DNA of 6,114 nt from an uncultured Clostridia bacterium (GCA_946042585.1 CAMGDO010000063.1:1-6114); one strand, 5' to 3'. Numbered from the stretch's first letter, positions 1 to 6,088 are shown. Numbers and translations are program-made. Notes: generated by a model not told the origin, from the sequence alone.

Positions 1-1722
1 GAGCTGACCATCGCGCTGCACCGTGCGTTTGATTTTCCCGAGGATAAGCTGATTTTTGATGTGGGGCATCAGTGCTATGCACACAAGCTGCTGACCGGAC
101 GGCAGGACAGCTTTGCTTCGCTGCGGCAATTTGACGGCCTGGCAGGCTTTCCCCGCCGGGAAGAAAGCCAATACGATCAGTTCGACACCGGTCATGCTTC
201 CACTGCGATTTCTGCGGCGGTCGGCATGGCGCGGGCAAGGGATCTGCGGCAGGAGAAGCATCATGTGGTGGCTGTCGTGGGGGATGGTGCGCTGACGGGC
301 GGCATGTGCTATGAGGCGCTGAACGACGCAGGCAGCCACAAAACCCGGCTGATTGTGGTGCTCAATGACAACGGCATGAGCATTTCGCCCAATGTCGGCG
401 CGGTGTCCACCTATCTGACCCATATGCGCGCCGGCAAGGGATGGTTCGATGCCAAACGCGCCGTGGGGCATGTGCTGCGCAGGATTCCTCTGGTTGGCGA
501 GTCGCTGTATCACGGCTTTCAGCGGATCAAAAACTCCATGCGCAATATCTTTGTTCAGGATCGGCTGTTTGATTCATTGGGCTTTCATTATCTGGGGCCG
601 GTGGACGGCTATGATATCCGGGGACTGGAGCGGCTGCTGCTGCGCGCGAAGGAGCTGGATGAACCGGTGCTGATTCACGCGGCCACCAAGAAGGGACGCG
701 GCTATTCAAGAGCGGAGAACGAGCCGACGCGATTGCATGGCACGCCGCCGTTTGACGTGGAAACGGGGGCGCCGGTGGACAAGGCCGTGCCCGGCATGAG
801 CCGTGTGGCGGGCGAAATGCTGTGTGATCTGCGGCAGGAGGATCAACGCATTGTGGCTGTGACGGCAGCGATGACGGACAGCACAGGCATGGGCGTGTTT
901 GAGGCGCGGTATCCCGAGCAGATATTTGACGTGGGCATTGCAGAAGAGCATGCGGTGACGATGGCGGCGGGCCTTGCAGCCGGCGGCGCACGTCCCTTTG
1001 TGGCAATATATGATACATTTCTGCAGCGCGCATACGATCAGATTCTGCACGATGTGTGCCTGCAAAAGCTCCCTGTGTGCTTTTTGATTGATCGCGCGGG
1101 GCTGAGCGAGGACGGCGCGACACATCATGGCATCTACGGGCTGGGCTATTTGAATCAGATGCCGGGGATGCAGGTGCTGTGCGCTTCGTCCCGGCAGGAA
1201 CTGCGCGCGATGATGCGCTATGCGCTGACGGCGGAGGGGCCGGTGGCGATTCGCTATGCCAAGGAGGATCGCAGCGGGCTGGAGGATGCTCCAGACAAAA
1301 AGCAGGTGTATTCTCCCCGCTGGCAGCGCCTGCGCGCGGGCGCGGATGCGGCGCTGCTGGCCTGCGGCGCAATGGCAAAGGAAGCGATGCTGGCAGCAGC
1401 CATGCTGACGGAAAACGGCATGGAATGCGCGGTCTTTGGCTGTGGATGCGTGCAGCCGCTGGATAAGGAAGCGCTGTCACAGCTGATGAAAGCCCAAATA
1501 CCGCTTGTGACGCTGGAAGAGGGCGTGCTGACGGGAGGATTTGGCAGCTGCGTGGCGCAGTATTGCGCGGTGCATGGCTCGCGGCAGCCGCTGCTGAATC
1601 TGGGCATTGAAGGATTGTGCACCACGCAGGGGGCGCATGACAGGCAGTTAAAGGCGCAGCGCCTGGACGCGCAGTCCATCGCGGAGCGGCTCATGGCATG
1701 GAAGGATGAGGGAAACCGATGA
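1..1722 (+). CDS. dxs: 1-deoxy-D-xylulose-5-phosphate synthase, 5' end cut by window edge
   Basis: Dxs condenses pyruvate and glyceraldehyde 3-phosphate, using thiamine diphosphate, to make 1-deoxy-D-xylulose 5-phosphate. This is the entry step of the MEP isoprenoid pathway and also feeds thiamine and pyridoxal synthesis; the enzyme is cytosolic. The frame is open from base 1 and gives 573 residues. By alignment from memory with E. coli Dxs (620 aa) about 57 N-terminal residues, including catalytic His49, lie outside the window. Visible in order (residue 1 = base 1): DVGHQ near 20; the thiamine-diphosphate motif GDGALTGGM from 94 with its Asn in LNDN at 122; RLHG (H246, E. coli H299); the general-base glutamate in IAEEH (E315, E. 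coli E370); AIYDTF (Y337); DRAG (R365); EDGATHHG (H375); then the C-terminal transketolase domain (LEEG, GGFGS). Oddities: the usual RYPRG reads RYAKED, and the loop after DRAG is one residue short. The stop overlaps the tlyA start by 4 bases, so the two are translationally coupled. Family assignment is secure. Confidence 0.97.
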   Translation, partial: ELTIALHRAFDFPEDKLIFDVGHQCYAHKLLTGRQDSFASLRQFDGLAGFPRREESQYDQFDTGHASTAISAAVGMARARDLRQEKHHVVAVVGDGALTGGMCYEALNDAGSHKTRLIVVLNDNGMSISPNVGAVSTYLTHMRAGKGWFDAKRAVGHVLRRIPLVGESLYHGFQRIKNSMRNIFVQDRLFDSLGFHYLGPVDGYDIRGLERLLLRAKELDEPVLIHAATKKGRGYSRAENEPTRLHGTPPFDVETGAPVDKAVPGMSRVAGEMLCDLRQEDQRIVAVTAAMTDSTGMGVFEARYPEQIFDVGIAEEHAVTMAAGLAAGGARPFVAIYDTFLQRAYDQILHDVCLQKLPVCFLIDRAGLSEDGATHHGIYGLGYLNQMPGMQVLCASSRQELRAMMRYALTAEGPVAIRYAKEDRSGLEDAPDKKQVYSPRWQRLRAGADAALLACGAMAKEAMLAAAMLTENGMECAVFGCGCVQPLDKEALSQLMKAQIPLVTLEEGVLTGGFGSCVAQYCAVHGSRQPLLNLGIEGLCTTQGAHDRQLKAQRLDAQSIAERLMAWKDEGNR

Positions 1723-2516
1723 AAATGCGCGTGGATATGGCGCTGGTTGCGCGCGGCATGATGGCCAGCCGCGAGAAGGCGCAGGCACTGATCATGGCCG
1801 GACAGGTATATATCGGAGAAAAAAAGGTGCTGAAGGCGTCCGAGACCGTGGAGGACAAGGACGAACTGGTGGTGCGGGGCGAGGTGGATTCGCTGGCCAG
1901 CCGCGGCGGGCACAAGATCGAACGCGCGCTGGATGTATTTCAGGCGGACGTGACAGGTGTGGTCGCCATGGATATCGGCGCTGCGGCGGGCGGCTTTACG
2001 GATGTGCTGCTGCGTCACGGCGCAAAGCATGTCTATGCCATCGACGTGGGGTATGGGCAGCTGGATTACAAGCTGCGCGTGGATGAACGCGTCACGGTGA
2101 TGGAGCGTACCAATGCCCGCCATCTGACGCCCGAGATGGTGCCGCTGGGGCCTACGCTCACGGTGATGGATGTTTCGTTTATTTCCATCCGGCTGATTCT
2201 GCCTGTGGCGGCGCAGATTATGGGCGATAAGGGACGCTTTCTGACGCTGGTGAAGCCGCAGTTTGAGGCCGGACGCGGACAGGTGGGGAAAAACGGCGTG
2301 GTGCGCGATGAAAAGGTGCACCGGTATGTGCTGGAGGCTGTGCGCGGGTATGCGCGCGAGATTGGCTGGCATGTGCAGGGATTCACCTATTCGCCCATCA
2401 AGGGTCCCAAGGGAAATATCGAGTTTCTGGCGGATATCTGTCCGGGCGACGGCGAGATGCCCACGGATGAACAGATTGTCACGCTGGTACGTCAGGCGCA
2501 TGAGGCGCTGGACTGA
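1719..2516 (+). CDS. tlyA: TlyA family 16S/23S rRNA (cytidine-2'-O)-methyltransferase
   Basis: TlyA proteins methylate the 2'-hydroxyl of cytidines in 23S rRNA, and in some lineages also 16S rRNA, using S-adenosylmethionine. In mycobacteria this determines capreomycin sensitivity; the older name is 'hemolysin A'. The protein has 265 residues, the usual family length. Residues 1-60 form an S4 RNA-binding domain (VDMALVARGMMASREKAQ, then AGQVYI). The linker SRGGHK (61-66) leads into an FtsJ/RrmJ-like Rossmann methyltransferase. The SAM motif is DIGAAAGGFTD (85-95), where most homologues have DIGASTGGFTD. The K-D-K-E catalytic tetrad of the fold is visible as K66, D151 (MDVSFIS), K179 (VKPQFE) and E235 (GNIEF). 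The start at 1719 is chosen because it makes the ATGA overlap with the dxs stop and has GAGGGA (1708-1713) five bases upstream; the in-frame ATG at 1725 is less well spaced. Whether it modifies one or both rRNAs cannot be told from sequence. Confidence 0.96.
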   Translation: MKMRVDMALVARGMMASREKAQALIMAGQVYIGEKKVLKASETVEDKDELVVRGEVDSLASRGGHKIERALDVFQADVTGVVAMDIGAAAGGFTDVLLRHGAKHVYAIDVGYGQLDYKLRVDERVTVMERTNARHLTPEMVPLGPTLTVMDVSFISIRLILPVAAQIMGDKGRFLTLVKPQFEAGRGQVGKNGVVRDEKVHRYVLEAVRGYAREIGWHVQGFTYSPIKGPKGNIEFLADICPGDGEMPTDEQIVTLVRQAHEALD

Positions 2517-4859
2517 TCAATCCATGGCCGGAGGCGGGGAGAAAACTCCCCGTTTTTTGTTTTTCCGCTTTTTGAACAGCGTGCACAGCACGGTGATATC
2601 ATCTTTGGGCACGCCGCCTGAGCGGCGCATGGCGGCGGACAGGAGCGCAGAGCACACGGTTTCAGGCGAACGCTGCAGATGATCGTGCATCAAAAGCTGC
2701 ACCTGGCTTTCCAGCTGGCGCATGCCGCCGCAGGCATCGGACAGCCCGTCCGTGAACTGGATGAGCAGGTCGCCATCGTTGACCGACAGCGTGTGAGAGG
2801 AGGATTTGACAGTGGGCAGAATGCCAAGCGGCAGCGCGCTGCTCTCCAGCACGCGCAGGCTGTCGCCTGAAATGAAGATGGAGGGGCACGCGCCCAGCTT
2901 GTCCAGGGTGACGGCGCCGCGCCACAGATCGACTGCGCACAGATCGACGGTGGCATACTGCTCGCCATCGGTAGAGGAGAGCATGATGCAGTTGATCGCA
3001 TCCAGCGCCGAGGATACGGTATAGCCTGAATCCACGCACAGGGACAGAAGCTGCAGCGTCTTTTCGCTTTCTTCGTGGGCGGCGGAGCCATGGCCCATTC
3101 CGTCGCTGAGCATGCAGAACTCCACGCCGCCCGGCGCGGTGCGCATCAGCACCGAATCGCCGTTTGCGCCGCCGCCATCGCCTGCAGAGGCGGAAAGATG
3201 ATAGCACTCCACCATCAGCGGCGGCGTTTCCTCCAGCAGGATGATGTCCTTGCTGCGGTTGGCAATGTGCAGCGGCACATCCAGCTGCCGGGAAAGCTCC
3301 TCACAGTAACGCTCCAGCTGACGCTGGCGGGTGATTTGCGGCTCATAGCTCAGGGCGATGGAGATGTGCTGATGAACGCGCAGGGCATAGATCAGCCGTC
3401 CGGAAATGCGCATGCGGCGCAGAAGATAGGATGCTTCGCCCAGCAGCATATCGTCATCGCGGTCGCAGACCCCGCCTTCGTGCGAGATGCGCGTCATGGC
3501 CTGCGCAATGGCGGCAAGGTGCGTGCGCATCGCCTCGCGCTCCCGCTGGGCGTAGGCACAGCGCAGGGCGCGCTGCTGCTGTGAGCGCTCACAGTCCAGC
3601 GCCAGCGAGGGCCAGGCTGCCTGACGGGGGCATTCCGGCATGCGCGCGGCGTGATTGCCCTGGAGAAAGTAGGCGTGCAGCAGCGCGCGGGTTTCCTCTT
3701 CCCGTTCACGCCAGCACACAGGCAGGCGGTCGCATCCTGTGCACATGCGCTCCATAATGTCATCGAGCATGTCGTCATCATTGGGACAGGGTACGCGCAC
3801 CTCGGGCAGAAGCTGCGAAAGCTGATACAGATTGGCTGTCCATTGTGTGCGCATGAACTGCGCATACGCGGCTTCGTTGTCCGTCGCGACGGGTGACATA
3901 CGCCGGATCAGCGCATAGGCAGAACCAACGCTCCGGCGCGGAAGCAGCACAAACCCTGCGCACGAGAGCAGCGCTGCGCACAGAAAGCCTTCGTCCAGCG
4001 AAAACTGCATGGCGAACGAAGTGAAAGCAGAGCAAAGAAGATAGACGGCGCACAGCACCATGCGCTTGCGCCCGTAGAACAGGCCGCAGACGATGCCGGA
4101 AAAGGCAAAGCAGACCACACAGCTGTCCGGATGGCCGCACAGCGCCAGGGAGATGCTCGTGATCAGTCCGGCGCAAACGGCGGCTGTGCACCCTGCAATC
4201 GAGGCGCACAAAAGAATCGCAAAGCCGGACAGCGCAAAGCCGACATTGACAAAGCCAATGCCGACGCGCCCTGCGCCGGATAGCAGAACTGCGCACAAAA
4301 CAAGACAGCAGAGCAGATCATCCATGCGGATTCGCGCATACTGCTCACGAATGAGCGTCGCCACATGACAGAAGGCCGGCGTACACAGCGCGCCGACCAG
4401 CAGGGAAACGGTGCAGAGAATCATTTCTTCCTGTGTGGCGGGCACAAGAATATTGGCAAACAGCCGCAGCGACAGTACGGCGGCAGCGTATACGGACGCT
4501 GTCCACACGGCGCGAGGCGGCTTGAAATGCAGAATCAGCAGAAGTGCACAGCCGACATACTGCCAGATGTCTGCGTCAACATGCCAGAGCAGGCGCAGCG
4601 AAAGACTGAGTACGAGCCCGAATGCAGGCCAAAATAACCTGCGTCCGCTGTACAGACAGGCACACAGCGCGCAGACGGCGAAGGGCGAGGGCAGACGGAA
4701 GCATTCGCTGAGGCTGAGAAAGAAGAACAGGAGTATTTCGCACAGATGCTGGAGCAGCTGCGGCCCGCTTTCGCGCAGGTGCAGGCGAAAGACGGTTCCG
4801 CCCGTTTTTCGCTGCGCGGCATGCTTTCTTCGCGCCGTGGGAATCAGGGTATCATGCAC
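2517..4859 (-). CDS. spoIIE: Stage II sporulation protein E, membrane-bound PP2C-type phosphatase
   Basis: SpoIIE sits at the polar division septum during sporulation, interacts with FtsZ, and dephosphorylates the anti-anti-sigma factor SpoIIAA in the forespore, freeing sigma F. With the chosen GTG start the product has 780 residues (B. subtilis 827). Residues about 40-307 are strongly hydrophobic, fitting the multi-pass (about ten-helix) membrane domain, and end at LLPRRS. A central regulatory region follows, with the conserved C-x2-C-x5-C-W cluster at 373-383. The PP2C domain covers roughly 550-762. The metal-binding aspartates are all present: D568 (NGDS), D586 (SDGMGHG), D704 (FTDGLSD) and D753 (KDDIT). 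Each is exactly 42 lower than its B. subtilis counterpart (D610, D628, D746, D795, from memory). The start is GTG at 4859, nine bases after GGAGG (4869-4873). The ATG at 4868 touches that Shine-Dalgarno, and the frame further upstream runs into a terminator. A basic tail (763-780) follows the phosphatase fold. The membrane part is unusually rich in cysteine. Family assignment is secure; the start is probable. Confidence 0.95.
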   Translation of the reverse strand: MHDTLIPTARRKHAAQRKTGGTVFRLHLRESGPQLLQHLCEILLFFFLSLSECFRLPSPFAVCALCACLYSGRRLFWPAFGLVLSLSLRLLWHVDADIWQYVGCALLLILHFKPPRAVWTASVYAAAVLSLRLFANILVPATQEEMILCTVSLLVGALCTPAFCHVATLIREQYARIRMDDLLCCLVLCAVLLSGAGRVGIGFVNVGFALSGFAILLCASIAGCTAAVCAGLITSISLALCGHPDSCVVCFAFSGIVCGLFYGRKRMVLCAVYLLCSAFTSFAMQFSLDEGFLCAALLSCAGFVLLPRRSVGSAYALIRRMSPVATDNEAAYAQFMRTQWTANLYQLSQLLPEVRVPCPNDDDMLDDIMERMCTGCDRLPVCWREREEETRALLHAYFLQGNHAARMPECPRQAAWPSLALDCERSQQQRALRCAYAQREREAMRTHLAAIAQAMTRISHEGGVCDRDDDMLLGEASYLLRRMRISGRLIYALRVHQHISIALSYEPQITRQRQLERYCEELSRQLDVPLHIANRSKDIILLEETPPLMVECYHLSASAGDGGGANGDSVLMRTAPGGVEFCMLSDGMGHGSAAHEESEKTLQLLSLCVDSGYTVSSALDAINCIMLSSTDGEQYATVDLCAVDLWRGAVTLDKLGACPSIFISGDSLRVLESSALPLGILPTVKSSSHTLSVNDGDLLIQFTDGLSDACGGMRQLESQVQLLMHDHLQRSPETVCSALLSAAMRRSGGVPKDDITVLCTLFKKRKNKKRGVFSPPPAMD
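2535..2564 (+). terminator. Intrinsic terminator of the dxs-tlyA operon, inside the 3' end of spoIIE
   Basis: A perfect 7-bp stem CGGGGAG (2535-2541) and CTCCCCG (2546-2552) closes an AAAA loop and is followed directly by TTTTTTGTTTTT (2553-2564). It begins 18 bases after the tlyA stop. The orientation fits + strand transcription only: on the - strand no T run follows the hairpin. The whole element lies within the coding sequence of the convergent spoIIE, where it encodes the lysine-rich C-terminal tail. Confidence 0.9.
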
Positions 4860-4868
4860 GGCTGTCAT

Positions 4869-4873
4869 CCTCC
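4869..4873 (-). promoter_or_regulatory. Shine-Dalgarno site that decides the spoIIE start
   Basis: GGAGG on the - strand ends nine bases before GTG 4859-4857 and is immediately adjacent to ATG 4868-4866. A Shine-Dalgarno with no spacing cannot serve the ATG well, so GTG is preferred as the initiation codon, giving 780 rather than 783 residues. The difference is small and does not affect any domain. Confidence 0.65.
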
Positions 4874-4949
4874 GTTTCGTGATGCTGTGCACAGTATACA
4901 GGTATACCACGGATCCCGTGCGTCGATTGGAAGCGCGCAGAAGGGCGAA
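4874..4949 (-). promoter_or_regulatory. Putative spoIIE promoter region with palindromes and Spo0A-box-like sites
   Basis: This gap lies between the terminator of the upstream operon and the spoIIE start, so a promoter must be here unless spoIIE relies on read-through. On the - strand TATACT (4898-4893) is a good -10 for the vegetative sigma factor. The best -35-like hexamer, TCGACG (4926-4921), is 22 bases away. In B. subtilis spoIIE and spoIIG, Spo0A-activated promoters of sigma A have similarly long spacers of 21-22 bases. On the + strand GGGCGAA (4943-4949) and CGTCGAT (4921-4927) match the 0A box TGNCGAA with one and two mismatches. Short palindromes are CTGTGCACAG (4885-4894), GGTATACC (4901-4908) and CACGG-ATC-CCGTG (4908-4920). 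The assignment as a Spo0A-dependent promoter is inference from gene identity plus weak matches. Confidence 0.4.
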
Positions 4950-4965
4950 GTGTGTCAGAAAAGAC

Positions 4966-4996
4966 AAAAAAACCGTGCAGAAAGACATCTGCACGG
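4966..4996 (-). terminator. Intrinsic terminator of the ispF / zinc-ribbon gene unit
   Basis: Read on the - strand, CCGTGCAGA (4996-4988), a six-base loop, then TCTGCACGG (4981-4973) form a perfect 9-bp stem followed at once by seven T (4972-4966). It starts 20 bases after the TAA of the zinc-ribbon membrane protein gene. It isolates spoIIE from upstream transcription and shows that the longer open frame of spoIIE, which could start at GTG 4994 inside this hairpin, is not the real coding region. Confidence 0.93.
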
Positions 4997-5016
4997 GAAA
5001 AGTTGCATGATTCTAT

Positions 5017-5517
5017 TTACAGGAGCTCTTCCATCCGATGCAGGCGGCGCAGCGCCTTGCCAAGCCCCAGCGTCCAAAAACCGGGCAGTGCAGACAGCAG
5101 GGCTGCAAGCAATGCCAGCACGACATAGATGGGAAGCGATACATAGCCGGGAAGCGATGCCGGATCTGCAAAAAACAGCGACAATAGCGCGCCGGACAGC
5201 ACGGTATGCTGCCGCCATGCCAGAAGCAGCACCACGAGCGGCAGCATCACGGACAGCAGCGTTCCCGCGATCATCAGAAAGCGGCCGGAGTGAACATGGC
5301 TGAAATCCGGCGTATAGACCGTCTGCAGCGCAGGCGCGGCGGTGGGAACAGGCTTTTCGACAGGCGGCGGACTGGGGGGAACGGGCGCGGCATAGGATGA
5401 GGCGTTGCGCGGCGGATTGACAGCGCCAAACCGCCCTGCGCTTTTGCTGGCGCTGCACTGGGGGCAGATGGTATAGGCGTCTTCGACGGGGGCACCGCAT
5501 TTGATACAGGTCCACAT
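5017..5517 (-). CDS. Zinc-ribbon, proline-rich linker, two-helix membrane protein of unknown function
   Basis: I do not recognise a named family. The product has 166 residues from the ATG at 5517. Residues 1-21 are a compact zinc ribbon with two CxxC knuckles (C4, C7 and C18, C21), of the type found at the N-terminus of many small Firmicute membrane proteins. Residues about 22-70 form a low-complexity linker rich in Pro, Ala and Ser, densest at 45-62. Two hydrophobic segments follow, about 80-101 and 125-150, separated by a short loop with FFADP, and the protein ends in a basic then acidic tail (KALRRLHRMEELL). There is no signal peptide, so the ribbon is probably cytosolic. The start is placed at the ribbon; AGGAG (5530-5534) lies 12 bases upstream, longer than ideal, and the in-frame ATG at 5583 has no Shine-Dalgarno and would add unlike sequence. 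It lies 88 bases downstream of ispF in the same direction and probably shares its transcript. Confidence 0.8.
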   Translation of the reverse strand: MWTCIKCGAPVEDAYTICPQCSASKSAGRFGAVNPPRNASSYAAPVPPSPPPVEKPVPTAAPALQTVYTPDFSHVHSGRFLMIAGTLLSVMLPLVVLLLAWRQHTVLSGALLSLFFADPASLPGYVSLPIYVVLALLAALLSALPGFWTLGLGKALRRLHRMEELL

Positions 5518-5605
5518 GGGTACATCACGCTCCTGCAAGTGTTTCTGTATATTCAAACGAATCAGGCGGCAGAAAACCTGCATGAAAATGGGAAAAAAGA
5601 CAAAA

Positions 5606-6088
5606 TCAGTCTGTCACTGTGCAGATCATGGCCACGGCGTGCGCGCTGATGCCTTCGCCCGCTCCCTCAAAGCCCATGCCCTCTGTGGTGGTGGCCTTGA
5701 CGGAAACACAGGAAACAGGAAGCACAAGCGCATCGGCGATGTTTTCGCGCATCCGGGGAATATAGTCCGCCAGACGGGGCCTTTGCGCAATCACGGTGAC
5801 GTCGACATTCATAGGGGCATAGCCATTTTCGTGCAGCAGTTTTGCCGCTTCCTTCAATAGCAGCAGGGAAGAAATGCCCCTGTATTTCGGATCGCGGTCG
5901 GGAAAATGCTTGCCGATATCGCCCAGCGCCGCCGCGCCAAGCAGAGCGTCGGTCAATGCATGCAGCAATACATCGGCGTCGCTATGGCCGAGCAGGCCTT
6001 TTTCATAGGGGATGGTGACGCCGCCCAGCACCAGCGCGCGCTCTTCCACCAGGCGGTGCGCGTCGTAGCCGTGACCGATGCGGATCAT
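5606..6088 (-). CDS. ispF: 2-C-methyl-D-erythritol 2,4-cyclodiphosphate synthase
   Basis: IspF converts 4-diphosphocytidyl-2-C-methyl-D-erythritol 2-phosphate to the 2,4-cyclodiphosphate with release of CMP. This is the fifth step of the MEP isoprenoid pathway, carried out by a cytosolic homotrimer with active sites at subunit interfaces. The product has 160 residues (E. coli 159) and is nearly collinear with that enzyme. The signature IGHGYDAH (4-11) supplies the zinc ligands D9 and H11; the third is H43 in HSDADVLLH (35-43), whose H35 and D37 are also conserved. [14 protein letters not shown] (51-64) includes D57. Near the C-terminus [17 protein letters not shown] (131-147) matches the conserved CDP-binding segment, with T134 and E136. 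The start is the ATG at 6088, eight bases after AAGGAG (6097-6102); an in-frame TTG at 6106 would add six residues upstream of the conserved MIRIGHG start and lies outside this Shine-Dalgarno. Only 26 bases of upstream sequence are visible, so an adjacent ispD, common in other genomes, cannot be checked. Confidence 0.97.
   Translation of the reverse strand: MIRIGHGYDAHRLVEERALVLGGVTIPYEKGLLGHSDADVLLHALTDALLGAAALGDIGKHFPDRDPKYRGISSLLLLKEAAKLLHENGYAPMNVDVTVIAQRPRLADYIPRMRENIADALVLPVSCVSVKATTTEGMGFEGAGEGISAHAVAMICTVTD

Noticed and set aside
241..840. A 15-base direct repeat, GATCTGCGGCAGGAG, at 241-255 and 826-840
   Set aside because: Both copies are in frame in dxs, encoding DLRQE at non-homologous places with ordinary codon use; it looks like coincidence and no other repeat structure surrounds it.
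527..1480. A 317-codon open frame on the - strand inside dxs
   Set aside because: Pro/Arg/Ala/Ser-rich translation without domain features, fully antisense to conserved Dxs sequence; a codon-bias shadow.
1254..2501. A 415-codon open frame on the - strand, antisense to the end of dxs and most of tlyA
   Set aside because: It crosses two well-supported genes, its translation is His/Arg/Ser-rich low-complexity with no recognisable domain, and long antisense frames are expected in GC-rich coding DNA.
3075..3584. A 169-codon open frame on the + strand inside spoIIE
   Set aside because: Antisense to the PP2C domain and its preceding region, with His/Ala/Gln-rich translation and no recognisable motif.
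5518..5583. N-terminal extension of the zinc-ribbon membrane protein from the ATG at 5583
   Set aside because: There is no Shine-Dalgarno before 5583, and the extra 22 residues precede a zinc ribbon that normally begins the protein.
5518..5605. Search for an independent promoter between ispF and the zinc-ribbon gene
   Set aside because: TATACA-like bases occur on the - strand near 5550, but no acceptable -35 lies at normal spacing, so I do not report a promoter.
5591..5625. Possible terminator just after ispF on the - strand (AGAC and GTCT arms with a T run)
   Set aside because: The stem is only four base pairs with two GC pairs, too weak to call; co-transcription with the next gene is more likely.
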